DNA of 64,000 nucleotides from GWB1-38-13 sp964488535 (GCA_964488535.1 CAZAUT010000001.1:1-64000), one strand, 5' to 3'; positions 7,931 to 15,397 are shown, counted from the first letter of the stretch. Numbers and translations are program-made. Notes: generated by a model not told the origin, from the letters alone.

Positions 7931-9133
7931 ATGGCCGGTGACGCAAAACAAAAATTTGACAGAAGCAAACCCCATGTGAATATTGGTACGATCGGACACG
8001 TTGATCACGGTAAAACCACATTAACCGCAGCAATTTCCACGGTATTGGCAAAAAAGTTTCCCGGAGGTGTGAATAGAGCTTATAGATTTGATGAAATTGA
8101 CAATGCTCCCGAAGAGAAAGAAAGAGGCGTTACAATCAATATTACTCATGTTGAGTATGAAACGGAAAAACGTCACTACGCACATATAGATGCTCCCGGT
8201 CATGCCGACTACATTAAGAACATGATCACTGGTGCGGCTCAAATGGATGGAGCAATTTTGGTAATTTCAGCCCCTGATGGACCCATGCCGCAAACCCGTG
8301 AACACATTATACTTGCCCGTCAGGTCAACGTTCCCGCATTGGTTGTTGCACTTAACAAGATTGATGCGATGGACGATGAAGAACTTATTGCCTTAGTTGA
8401 AAGCGACATAAGAGAACTTCTTAAGAAATATCAGTATCCCGGTGATGAGGTTCCGATTGTTAGAGTTTCTGCGTTGAAAGCTCTTGAGGGAGATGCGAAA
8501 GCGGAAGATCAGATTGTGGAGTTAATGAAGAAAGTTGACGAGTATATCCCGGATCCTGTTCGTGACGCAGACAAGCCATTCCTGATGCCTGTCGAGGATG
8601 TTTTTTCAATTAAGGGCCGTGGAACGGTTGCCACAGGCCGTGTTGAGAGAGGAAAGCTTAACCTTAACGAGGAAGTTGAAATTGTTGGACTTAAGGCGAC
8701 ACAGAAGACTGTTGCGACAGGTCTTGAAATGTTCAGGAAGTCTCTTGATTTTACTCAGGCAGGTGACAATGTGGGCGTTTTGCTGAGGGGTATTGAGAAA
8801 GACCAAATTGAAAGAGGTCAGGTTTTGGCAAAGACCGGTTCCATCACTCCTCATACAGAATTTGAAGCTGAAGTTTATATTCTCTCCAAAGAGGAGGGTG
8901 GACGCCACACACCATTCTTTACGGGTTACAAGCCGCAGTTCTTTATAAGAACTGCCGATATCACGGGAGATGTAACACTTCCTGAAGGAATTGAAATGGT
9001 CATGCCCGGAGACAGCGCCAAGATGAAAGTAAAACTTATTCAGCCGGTTGCGGTTGAGGAAGGTTTTAGATTTGCAATTCGCGAGGGTGGTTCAACGGTT
9101 GGTGCCGGAGCCATCACTAAGATTATTGCTTAA
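7931..9133 (+). CDS. tuf: Elongation factor Tu
   Basis: GTPase that delivers aminoacyl-tRNA to the ribosome. It has G1 GHVDHGKT (residues 22-29), ERGVTIN in switch I, DAPGHADY (87-94; alanine where many bacteria have cysteine), NKID (142-145) and the C-terminal GFRFAIREGGSTVGAGAIT. At 400 residues it is of normal length. It has its own strong promoter and leader, and rpsJ follows after 44 bases. Confidence 0.98.
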   Translation: MAGDAKQKFDRSKPHVNIGTIGHVDHGKTTLTAAISTVLAKKFPGGVNRAYRFDEIDNAPEEKERGVTINITHVEYETEKRHYAHIDAPGHADYIKNMITGAAQMDGAILVISAPDGPMPQTREHIILARQVNVPALVVALNKIDAMDDEELIALVESDIRELLKKYQYPGDEVPIVRVSALKALEGDAKAEDQIVELMKKVDEYIPDPVRDADKPFLMPVEDVFSIKGRGTVATGRVERGKLNLNEEVEIVGLKATQKTVATGLEMFRKSLDFTQAGDNVGVLLRGIEKDQIERGQVLAKTGSITPHTEFEAEVYILSKEEGGRHTPFFTGYKPQFFIRTADITGDVTLPEGIEMVMPGDSAKMKVKLIQPVAVEEGFRFAIREGGSTVGAGAITKIIA

Positions 9134-9177
9134 ACGGTAACGCTCCAGTTAAGCTGGATTTGCACATTAACGGGTAT

Positions 9178-9489
9178 ATGGCACAAGGACGCTTGAGAGT
9201 CAAATTGAAAAGTTACGACCACCGCCTGATTGACGAAGCGGCTGCGAAAATACTGGATGTTGCCATAGCCACAGGAGCAAAAATAATTGGTCCAATCCCC
9301 CTCCCCACCAAAAAATCTATTTTTCCTGTCATTCCTTCAACCTCGCGCGGAATTAAAAATGCGCAGGAGCATTTTGAAATGCTTGTCCACAAACGCCTGA
9401 TCGATATTATGGATCCATCCCCAAGGACGATTGATTCCCTTTCAAACCTTGATTTACCGGCAGGAGTTTCGATTGAAATCAAAATGTAA
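9178..9489 (+). CDS. rpsJ: 30S ribosomal protein uS10
   Basis: Small-subunit head protein, also the partner of NusB in antitermination. It contains LKSYDHRLIDEAA, GPIPLPTKKSIFP, HKRLIDIMDP and LPAGVSIEIKM. I place the start at the ATG at 9178 (MAQGRLRVKLKSYDH) because it matches the family start; an in-frame TTG at 9160 would only add six residues. Codons are C-rich compared with neighbouring genes. The last nine codons plus stop (9460-9489) are repeated at 9574-9603. In most bacteria rplC follows directly; here two unrelated genes intervene. Confidence 0.96.
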   Translation: MAQGRLRVKLKSYDHRLIDEAAAKILDVAIATGAKIIGPIPLPTKKSIFPVIPSTSRGIKNAQEHFEMLVHKRLIDIMDPSPRTIDSLSNLDLPAGVSIEIKM

Positions 9490-9573
9490 TACGAAACTCC
9501 GATTGCCCCGTAGAATCGCACTTCGAGCCGTGTTCGAACAGAACCTTAAGGCGAGAAGTAAGATTAAACTGGG
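9490..9573 (+). repeat. Gene-end mini-element, rpsJ copy (84 bp)
   Basis: The spacer between the two copies of the rpsJ tail. Right after the stop, CGAAACTCC can pair perfectly with GGAGTTTCG in the rpsJ tail. Then come ATTGCCCC, CTTCGAGCCGTGTTCGAA, CAGAACC, TTAAGGCGAGAAGTAAGATT and a terminal GGGG. The same order (ATTGCCCC, TCGAGCCGTGT, GGCGAGA, GTAA, GGGG) is found after rpsI. Confidence 0.75.
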
Positions 9574-9603
9574 GCGGGTGTATCAATTGAGATTAAAATG
9601 TAA
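9574..9603 (+). pseudogene. Second copy of the rpsJ C-terminal tail
   Basis: The bases read GCG GGT GTA TCA ATT GAG and then ATT AAA ATG TAA: AGVSIEIKM and a stop, identical in protein to the end of rpsJ. Six of the ten codons differ from the gene only at the third position. It has no start and no reading frame upstream, so it cannot be a gene alone. It begins exactly 114 bases after the matching codon in rpsJ. Confidence 0.85.
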
Positions 9604-9681
9604 TTTTGAGATTCTTCTTTTCCTCACTCGTTTACTCAATTGCTAAATTGTTATATTGTTAAATTGTTGGGGGAGTTTAAG

Positions 9682-10050
9682 GTGTACCTCAAACCAAATG
9701 ACATAAGCGCTTATAAAAAGGCATATATACTTTCAAATTATGTATGGGATATTGTGTCGAATTGGGATCATTTTGCCAGAAACACGATTGGAAATCAGTT
9801 TATGAGGGTTATTGACTCAACATCAGCGAATCTTGCAGAAGGTTTTAGAAGATATTTCTTAAAAGATAAAGTAAATTTTTTCAGATTTTCGAGAGGTTCA
9901 GCAATGGAATCGCTTGACTGGAACGAGAAATCCTTTATAAGAAAATTATTAACGAAAGAGGAATATGATCATATCTTGAAAGAGCTAAAAGATATTCCTC
10001 GAGATATTAATCAGCTTATCAGGTATACAAAGAAAAAGCTGAAAGAGTAA
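9682..10050 (+). CDS. Four-helix-bundle protein (23S rRNA intervening-sequence family)
   Basis: The segment STSANLAEGFRRY, then FFRFSRGSAMESLDW, then helical Lys/Glu-rich sequence matches the four-helix-bundle family (PF05635-type). Members were first seen inside 23S rRNA intervening sequences but are also common elsewhere, with unknown function. I choose the GTG at 9682 because GGGGGAG lies six bases before it, one of the few good Shine-Dalgarno sequences here, and because an ATG at 9640 would translate AT-rich repeat. Product 122 residues. It sits between rpsJ and rplC, an unusual place, with the TlyA-like gene next. Confidence 0.85.
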   Translation: MYLKPNDISAYKKAYILSNYVWDIVSNWDHFARNTIGNQFMRVIDSTSANLAEGFRRYFLKDKVNFFRFSRGSAMESLDWNEKSFIRKLLTKEEYDHILKELKDIPRDINQLIRYTKKKLKE

Positions 10051-10066
10051 AAATAACCATTTAACA

Positions 10067-10612
10067 ATGAATTACGTCTCCCGCGCCGGTCTCAAACTCG
10101 ACTTTGCTCTAAAGGAGTTTGGAATTGACGTGTCCGGCCTTACTATAGCCGATTTTGGAAGTTCTACGGGTGGGTTTGTTGATTGTTTACTGCAAAACGG
10201 AGCAAAAAAGGTTTACTCGGTCGATACCGCATATGGGGAGCTTGCATGGAAACTTCGTAACGACACTAGAGTTGTTGTTATGGAGCGGACCAACGCAATG
10301 CATGTAGTGTTACCCAAGAAATGCGATCTTATAACAGTTGATACTTCATGGACGAAACAAAAAAATATTTTACCAAATGCGTTTAGGAACCTAAAACCGG
10401 GTGGTAAGATAATATCTTTAATAAAACCGCATTATGAAGCGGGAAGGGGAAAGTTAACAAGTGATCAAGTTGATCAAGTGATTAAGTTAACTAAGGAGGA
10501 AATAGAGGGGGTTGGGGCAAAGATTGAAAAAATAATTGAATCGCCGATTTTGGGTGAAAAAGGCAAAAACCGCGAATTTCTTGGGCTGATTTCCCCCATC
10601 TCCAAAAAGTAA
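10067..10612 (+). CDS. TlyA-like rRNA methyltransferase lacking the S4 domain
   Basis: The sequence starts MNYVSRAGLKLDFALKEFGI and continues with the SAM-binding DFGSSTGGFVDCLLQNGAKK, YGELAWKLRND, VVMERTNAM and KPGGKIISLIKPHYEAGRG, all typical of the TlyA/FtsJ-like 2'-O-methyltransferase family. TlyA proteins usually carry an N-terminal S4 RNA-binding domain of about 60 residues; it is absent and there is no room for it upstream. Residues about 129-143 (LTSDQVDQVIKLTKE) are encoded by the iterated word AAGTGATCAAGTTGATC. Activity as methyltransferase is likely, the target is unknown. A strong terminator follows. Confidence 0.85.
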   Translation: MNYVSRAGLKLDFALKEFGIDVSGLTIADFGSSTGGFVDCLLQNGAKKVYSVDTAYGELAWKLRNDTRVVVMERTNAMHVVLPKKCDLITVDTSWTKQKNILPNAFRNLKPGGKIISLIKPHYEAGRGKLTSDQVDQVIKLTKEEIEGVGAKIEKIIESPILGEKGKNREFLGLISPISKK

Positions 10613-10626
10613 GACGTGGAGCTACA

Positions 10627-10647
10627 AGTACACCCTGCGGGTGTACT
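10627..10647 (+). terminator. Hairpin terminator after the TlyA-like gene
   Basis: AGTACACCC-TGC-GGGTGTACT is a perfect 9-bp stem with a 3-base loop. It is followed by TTATAT, a weak U-tract. It lies 15 bases after the TlyA-like stop. Confidence 0.6.
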
Positions 10648-10681
10648 TTATATCAATTCCACTATCAATTCCACTTAGATA

Positions 10682-10710
10682 TTGCCATATAAATTACTCT
10701 TTGGTATACT
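10682..10710 (+). promoter_or_regulatory. Promoter upstream of the rplC leader
   Basis: TTGCCA (10682-10687), 17 bases, then TATACT (10705-10710). It is well placed to drive the S10-spc-alpha run, which is separated from tuf-rpsJ by the preceding terminator. Confidence 0.6.
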
Positions 10711-10716
10711 TACTCC

Positions 10717-10802
10717 CGCTGTGGAGAAGTTCGTCAAAACGTGATTCGCAGTAAAGGTAACCGGATAAGGCAGGATATTTGGCGCCTCTCCGGCGCCTTT
10801 TT
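10717..10802 (+). ncRNA. Short leader RNA ending in an intrinsic terminator
   Basis: From the predicted start of transcription the leader runs about 65 bases and then reaches GGCGCC-TCTCC-GGCGCC followed by TTTTTG (10781-10803). That is a strong intrinsic terminator ahead of the largest ribosomal operon, so the RNA is either a separate small RNA or an attenuator. I do not recognise a known ribosomal-protein binding fold in it. Confidence 0.5.
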
Positions 10803-10805
10803 GTT

Positions 10806-11039
10806 GACTACAATTTTAAATAATACTAATCAACAAATAAGTAGGAATACAACAAATACCTGCGAATGATTTGCCATTTAACATTTAGCATTTATCATCT
10901 TATTGTTCAATTGAATAATTTTAAAATTGTTAAATCAAATGGTAGATGATACTTGATAAATGGACAGTATACTAAATTAGTAGGTATTAGTAGATTGGTA
11001 TAATTTTGTAGATTAGCATTATATTAATTAGTATTTTGC
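10806..11039. repeat. Nested imperfect palindrome before rplC
   Basis: Outer arms: AATAATACTAATCAACAAA and its inverted counterpart ending ATATTAATTAGTATT. Inner arms: CATTTAACATTTAGCATTT near 10872 and the inverted form ending ACTTGATAAATGG near 10960. The last part (GATTAGCATTATATTAATTAG) resembles the sequence just before adk. No reading frame and no Shine-Dalgarno sequence is seen. Confidence 0.6.
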
Positions 11040-11855
11040 ATGTTGAATTCAATTCTTGGTTTTAAACAAAAGATGGGAGCGGTTTATATTGCAAACCGCA
11101 GGTATCCTGTGACGTGGATTAAACTACCCCCCTGTGTCGTGACACAAATTAAACACGATGAAAAGGACGGATATATGGCAGTACAGCTGGGAACCGGCTC
11201 CAAAAAGACTAAAAACATCCCCAAACCCCTTCAGGGACACCTAAAAACAGCAGAAAATCAAAAATTTGCCCCGAGATATATAAGAGAAGTAAGAATAAAG
11301 GAACAAACCGAACTGAAAGTTGGAGATGAAGTAAAAGCAGGAGATGTTATAAAGCCGGGCGATATTGTTACGGTAATGGGAGTCTCAAAAGGCAAAGGCT
11401 TTGCCGGTGTTGTTAAAAGATGGAGGTTCGCCGGGGGACCAAAAACACACGGACAGTCCGATCGGGAAAGAGCACCGGGTTCTATTGGCCAAAGAACGAC
11501 ACCTGGAAGGGTTTATAAAGGTAAGAAAATGGCTGGAAGAATGGGTTCCGAAAGAGTCACTGTAAAAAATCTTAGCGTCATAGATTTGGATGAAAAAAAT
11601 CAGTTGGCAGCGATAAAAGGGGCAATTCCGGGGTCGTTGGATGGATTAATCATTATCAGAAAAACGGGAGAAGGTGGAGTAAAAGTAGAACGGACAGAAT
11701 CCTTTGGTGATGCTCAAGAGCAGCCATCCTCCGTTGAAGCTGGAGAAGGTGAGCAAGTAGAAAAAGTTGATCAAGTTAATCAGGCGATTAAGGAGGAGAA
11801 AGAAGAGAAGACGGAGAACGTGGAGAAAGAAGAGAAATCTGAAAAATCAAATTAA
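11040..11855 (+). CDS. rplC: 50S ribosomal protein uL3
   Basis: Early-assembly protein near the peptidyl transferase centre. It begins MLNSILGFKQKMGAVY and contains GDIVTVMGVSKGKGFAGVVKRW, the conserved GGPKTHGQSDRERAPGSIGQ loop and GRMGSERVTVKNL. After about residue 215 there is a roughly 55-residue extension of Glu and Lys (EEKEEKTENVEKEEK) that is not part of L3 proper. Part of it (VEKVDQVNQAIKEE) is encoded by the GTTGATCAAGTTAATCA word also seen in the TlyA-like gene. First gene of the S10-spc-alpha run. Confidence 0.96.
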   Translation: MLNSILGFKQKMGAVYIANRRYPVTWIKLPPCVVTQIKHDEKDGYMAVQLGTGSKKTKNIPKPLQGHLKTAENQKFAPRYIREVRIKEQTELKVGDEVKAGDVIKPGDIVTVMGVSKGKGFAGVVKRWRFAGGPKTHGQSDRERAPGSIGQRTTPGRVYKGKKMAGRMGSERVTVKNLSVIDLDEKNQLAAIKGAIPGSLDGLIIIRKTGEGGVKVERTESFGDAQEQPSSVEAGEGEQVEKVDQVNQAIKEEKEEKTENVEKEEKSEKSN

Positions 11856-11883
11856 CAAAATATATTCATATAAGGATTTACTT

Positions 11884-12657
11884 ATGATTAAAATCGACTT
11901 GTATAATCAAAACGGAAAGAAAGAGAGAGCGGTAAATTTACCAAAAAGTTACGATATTAAACCAAATCTCGAACTTCTTTCTCAGGCAGTCCATGTTTAC
12001 GAGGACAGGGCCCATTTTGGTTTGGCCTATGCAAAAACCAGAAGCGAAGTGGCCATTTCAAGAAAAAAGATCTACCGTCAGAAAGGGACAGGTGGTGCAA
12101 GACATGGTGCGAAATCGGCCCCCATATTTGTCGGCGGAGGTGTAACCCATGGACCAAAAGGTGTAAAAAGGACACTTCGTCTTTCACACGCACAGAAGTC
12201 AAAAGCACTTATGTATGCGGTGAATTTGAAAGTTTCTCGGGGAAAAGCAGTACTTATTTCCGGTATTAATAAGATAAATAAGACGAAAGAAGCTGCTAAA
12301 CAGATTACGGAGATTATAAAAGAGAAAAATTGGAAAAGCGACAATATTTTGGTTGCGCTATCACAAAAGAATGAAAAAACTGAAAAGTTTTTCAGAAATA
12401 TTGGTGGTATAACGACCGAAATTTTCGGAAATCTGAATGCATATGAAGTTTACCGTTCAAGCGCATTAATGATTGACGGCGATGTGTTTGACGATGTACG
12501 CGAAACAGCAATTGACACTGGAAGATACTCAGATAAAAAACACAATAAGTCAGGGAAAAAGTTTGTGGGTAAGTCCAAAAAAGAAGACAGTAAACAAAAA
12601 ACTAAGTCAGAAAGTAAACCTGGAAAGAAGATGAAAGTTAGTAAAAAGCGAGAGTAA
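11884..12657 (+). CDS. rplD: 50S ribosomal protein uL4
   Basis: Exit-tunnel protein; in some bacteria also a regulator of its own operon. The ATG at 11884 gives MIKIDLYNQNGKKERAVNLP, and AAGGA lies about nine bases before it; the longer open frame to 11767 overlaps rplC and is Arg/Lys junk. The tunnel loop is visible as KIYRQKGTGGARHGAKSAP and GPKGVKRTLRLS. The C-terminus carries about 40 extra Lys/Ser-rich residues (KKEDSKQKTKSESK). 257 residues. It lies 28 bases after rplC and 5 before rplW. Confidence 0.95.
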   Translation: MIKIDLYNQNGKKERAVNLPKSYDIKPNLELLSQAVHVYEDRAHFGLAYAKTRSEVAISRKKIYRQKGTGGARHGAKSAPIFVGGGVTHGPKGVKRTLRLSHAQKSKALMYAVNLKVSRGKAVLISGINKINKTKEAAKQITEIIKEKNWKSDNILVALSQKNEKTEKFFRNIGGITTEIFGNLNAYEVYRSSALMIDGDVFDDVRETAIDTGRYSDKKHNKSGKKFVGKSKKEDSKQKTKSESKPGKKMKVSKKRE

Positions 12658-12662
12658 AAAAT

Positions 12663-12938
12663 ATGCTTAAACCGATATTGACAGAAAAGGGGTTAACTGA
12701 AGCAAAAAACGGAAAGTACAGTTTTTACGTCAACCCCAAATTAAATAAGTTTCAGATTAAGGCACTCATTTCAAGAATGTTTGATGTACATGTCATTGGT
12801 GTCCGGACGGCAAGTTTTAAAAGTTTGACGAAAAGAGATAACAGAGGGAAATACAGGAAAGTTTCAGCAAAAAAGAAGGCGGTCGTGACGCTTCGCGAGA
12901 AGGAGACAATCGATCTTTTTGATACAAAAAAGAAATAG
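12663..12938 (+). CDS. rplW: 50S ribosomal protein uL23
   Basis: Protein at the tunnel exit and docking site for trigger factor and SRP. It reads MLKPILTEKGLTEAKNGKYS, FYVNPKLNKFQIKALI and KRDNRGKYRKVSAKKKAVVTL. 91 residues, normal length. It is packed between rplD and rplB with gaps of 5 and 2 bases, so co-translation is likely. Confidence 0.95.
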   Translation: MLKPILTEKGLTEAKNGKYSFYVNPKLNKFQIKALISRMFDVHVIGVRTASFKSLTKRDNRGKYRKVSAKKKAVVTLREKETIDLFDTKKK

Positions 12939-12940
12939 AT

Positions 12941-13714
12941 ATGACAAAACTGAAATATTTACTCAAAAAAAAGTCTGGAAGGGGAATCAAGGGAAGGATA
13001 AGCGTCCGTCATCAAGGTGGCAGAGAAAAAAGATTTTACAGGTCTATTGATGAAAAAAGGAATAAGAAAGATGTTTGGGCAAGGGTGGTTTCCATAGAAT
13101 ATGATCCCAATAGAAATGCAAAGCTTGCGTATTTGCAGTATGAGGACGGAGAAAAAAGATATATAATCTCCCCTGTTGGGCTAAGCGTCGGTGATAAAGT
13201 GATTGCATCGGACGCGGCACCTATTGAGAAAGGAAATTATTTACCGCTCGAAAAAATTCCTGTAGGCACTCAGATAAACAGTATTGAAATAACTCCGGGC
13301 AAGGGTGGACAGGTGGTCAAGGGTGCCGGTTCGTTTGCAGTTTTGCACGGAAAAGAAACGGACAATATTCTTGTCAAATTGCCGTCAGGTGAGATAAAGA
13401 GATTTCGTAAAGATTGTCGGGCAATGATTGGACAGGTGGGGAATATTGAATTTCGCGTCAGGAATTATAAAAAAGCAGGTGTAAAAAGACATATGGGTAT
13501 CCGCCCGACAGTCAGAGGTGTTGCGATGCATCCAAATTCGCATCCGCATGGCGGAGGGGAGGGAAGAAGTCATATAGGAATGAAATATCCGAAGACACCG
13601 TGGGGTAAAAAAGCTGTCGGAAAAACAAGGAGAAAAAGAAAGTATTCGGATCATATGATAATACAGGGAAGAAAAGCGGGTAAACACAGTAATCCGCCAA
13701 AAATTAATAACTAA
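12941..13714 (+). CDS. rplB: 50S ribosomal protein uL2
   Basis: Large-subunit core protein needed for subunit association and peptidyl transfer. It contains GRISVRHQGGREKRFYR, ITPGKGGQVVKGAGS, VAMHPNSHPHGGGEGRSH (with the conserved histidine of the active region) and TPWGKKAVGKTRRKRKYS. At 257 residues it is about 15-20 shorter than usual because the N-terminal extension is reduced. Gap to rpsS is 3 bases. Confidence 0.97.
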   Translation: MTKLKYLLKKKSGRGIKGRISVRHQGGREKRFYRSIDEKRNKKDVWARVVSIEYDPNRNAKLAYLQYEDGEKRYIISPVGLSVGDKVIASDAAPIEKGNYLPLEKIPVGTQINSIEITPGKGGQVVKGAGSFAVLHGKETDNILVKLPSGEIKRFRKDCRAMIGQVGNIEFRVRNYKKAGVKRHMGIRPTVRGVAMHPNSHPHGGGEGRSHIGMKYPKTPWGKKAVGKTRRKRKYSDHMIIQGRKAGKHSNPPKINN

Positions 13715-13717
13715 AAT

Positions 13718-13999
13718 ATGAGCAGAAGTTCAAAAAAAGGTCCATATATTGATGGTAACTTACTGAAAAAGGTAGAGAAGGGAATGGGAGCGAAAGAAAG
13801 CCCGATAAAAACATGGGCACGCGTGAGCATGATTCCGCCCGAATTTGTAGGGAAGTACTTTTCCGTTCATAACGGAAGGATGTTTATAAACGTATTTGTA
13901 ACGGAGGATATGGTGGGGCATCGTTTGGGAGAGTTTGCTCCGACAAGGATGTTCAGAGGTCACGGGCAGATAGTTAAGAGAACGATGGATAAGACGTAA
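13718..13999 (+). CDS. rpsS: 30S ribosomal protein uS19
   Basis: 30S head protein near the A-site finger. It reads MSRSSKKGPYIDGNLLKKVE, SMIPPEFVGKYFSVHNG and GHRLGEFAPTRMFRGHGQ. 93 residues, normal. It is followed by a palindromic spacer and rplV. Confidence 0.96.
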   Translation: MSRSSKKGPYIDGNLLKKVEKGMGAKESPIKTWARVSMIPPEFVGKYFSVHNGRMFINVFVTEDMVGHRLGEFAPTRMFRGHGQIVKRTMDKT

Positions 14000-14068
14000 G
14001 GAAAAGTAAAAGAGTAAAAGAAACAGCAATTTTTATCTTTTTACCTTCTTGCTCTTTTACCCTGAAAT
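14000..14068. repeat. Imperfect palindrome, GAGTAAAAGAG/CTCTTTTAC family, copy 4
   Basis: Purine arm GTAAAAGAGTAAAAGAAACA, loop GCAATTTTTATCTTTTTACC, then pyrimidine arm TTCTTGCTCTTTTACC. The rplV ATG follows eight bases later. It is nearly identical over some 55 bases to copy 5 between rpsC and rplP. Confidence 0.85.
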
Positions 14069-14608
14069 ATGGATTTTATATCGACACAAAAATTTGTCAA
14101 AATATCACCCAAAAAATTGAGGGTTGTTGCACAGGTGGCAAAGAAATTATCACCAATTGAGGCTTTAGAGAAGCTTCCTTTTTTGGGAAAGCGCGGAACA
14201 GAGGAGTTGATTAAGGTAATAAAAACAGCTATCGAATCCGGTAAACAGAAAGGGGTAGCGGATACGGACTTGGTACTTAAGGAGATCCAGATTGGAGAAG
14301 GACCCCGTCTTAAAAGAGGCAGGGCAGCATCTCGGGGCAGATGGCATCCTTATAAGAAGAGGATGAGTCATATACGCGTTGTACTCACAACCCGCAAATC
14401 CGAAATCCTAAATCCTAAATCCGAAACAGGGAATACAAAAAACGAAGTTGTTGACACAAAAGATGTGAAGGCAAATAAAATTGAAGAAAATAATAATGAT
14501 TCAAAAGAAACGGTGCAAAAGAAAGTCCCGGGCGGGGTTGAAAAAGCAACAAAGTCAATGAAAAGTAAATTACAGTCTGTAATTTCAAAGAAAGGAGTCA
14601 AAAAATAA
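14069..14608 (+). CDS. rplV: 50S ribosomal protein uL22 with a long C-terminal extension
   Basis: Tunnel-lining protein. It has the N-terminal VKISPKKLRVVAQVAKKL, EIQIGEGPRLKRGRAASRGR and the tip HIRVVLTTRKSE. The family normally ends near residue 110; here about 65 more residues follow, rich in Lys, Asn and Ser. The start of the extension (RKSEILNPKSETGN) is encoded by the repeated word AAATCCTAAATCCGAAA, which is also found in nearby non-coding gaps. The tail therefore looks like captured repeat DNA. Confidence 0.95.
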   Translation: MDFISTQKFVKISPKKLRVVAQVAKKLSPIEALEKLPFLGKRGTEELIKVIKTAIESGKQKGVADTDLVLKEIQIGEGPRLKRGRAASRGRWHPYKKRMSHIRVVLTTRKSEILNPKSETGNTKNEVVDTKDVKANKIEENNNDSKETVQKKVPGGVEKATKSMKSKLQSVISKKGVKK

Positions 14609-14679
14609 TTTTCGAATTTCGATATGGCGAACTGTGTTCTTTCCTAGCTTCGCTACCGAATTTCGGATTTAATTAAAGT
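14609..14679. repeat. Short palindromic gap before rpsC
   Basis: TTTTCGAATTTCGATATGG on the left is answered by ACCGAATTTCGGATTTAATT on the right, immediately before the rpsC ATG. The words are those embedded in the rplV tail. Confidence 0.5.
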
Positions 14680-15330
14680 ATGGGACAGAAAGTTAATCCA
14701 ATCGGCTTTAGAATGGGAACGTTTTATCCCTGGAAATCACGCTGGTTTTCGGATGATAAGAACTATAAGAAGAATCTTATTGAGGATATTACTTTAAGAA
14801 AAGCTCTTATGCAGAAGTTAAAGCTTGCAGGGGTCGATCTTATTGAAATAGAACGTCTTCCCAAGAGTATGGTAGTTATCATGACGGTTTCAAGGCCGGG
14901 TGTTGTTATCGGAAGGGGTGGAACAGGAATAGAGGATGTAAAAAAATTCATCGTCAATGTTTTGGAAAAAGCGCGGGGTAAGAAAGTTGGAGATATTAAA
15001 ATTGATTTGAGAGTTAATGAAGTAAAAAATCCTGATCTTTCAGCTTATCTTGTGGCCGGAAGGATTGCCTCCGATCTGGAGCGTAGGATGCCTCACAGAA
15101 AGGTTGTTGCAAAAACGATGGAGAGGGTGATGCAATCCGGTGCTCTGGGCATCAAGATTGTACTTGCGGGAAGAATACAGGGAGCAGAAATATCTAGAAC
15201 CGAAAAATATCACAAGGGTTCTGTTCCGTCACAAACATTAAGGGAAGACATAGACTACGCGCAGGTTCCAGCGATGACAAAAAGAGGATATGTTGGAGTG
15301 AAGGTGTATATACACAAGAAATCAGAGTAA
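14680..15330 (+). CDS. rpsC: 30S ribosomal protein uS3
   Basis: mRNA-entry protein of the 30S subunit. It begins MGQKVNPIGFRMGTFYPWKS. The KH domain reads VVIMTVSRPGVVIGRGGTGI and the C-terminal part contains ERRMPHRKVVAKTMERVMQ and GAEISRTEKYHKGSVPSQTL. 216 residues. Its stop codon TAA lies inside the repeat word GAGTAAAAGAG. Confidence 0.96.
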   Translation: MGQKVNPIGFRMGTFYPWKSRWFSDDKNYKKNLIEDITLRKALMQKLKLAGVDLIEIERLPKSMVVIMTVSRPGVVIGRGGTGIEDVKKFIVNVLEKARGKKVGDIKIDLRVNEVKNPDLSAYLVAGRIASDLERRMPHRKVVAKTMERVMQSGALGIKIVLAGRIQGAEISRTEKYHKGSVPSQTLREDIDYAQVPAMTKRGYVGVKVYIHKKSE

Positions 15331-15397
15331 AAGAGTAAAAGAGTAAAAGAAACAGCAATTTTTATCTTTTTACCTTCTTGCTCTTTTACCTTAAAAA
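15331..15397. repeat. Imperfect palindrome, GAGTAAAAGAG/CTCTTTTAC family, copy 5
   Basis: The arms are the same as in copy 4, with an additional GTAAAAGA unit on the left. Loop and right arm (AACAGCAATTTTTATC, then TTCTTGCTCTTTTACC) match copy 4 base for base. The left arm overlaps the rpsC stop codon and the right arm ends six bases before rplP. Confidence 0.85.

Noticed and set aside
9604..9681. ATG at 9640 as the start of the four-helix-bundle protein
   Set aside because: It would translate TTGTTATATTG-type repeat and lacks a ribosome site, while the GTG at 9682 has one.
11767..11883. Longer start for rplD
   Set aside because: The extra 39 residues overlap rplC in another frame and are Arg/Lys-rich shadow sequence; L4 begins at 11884.
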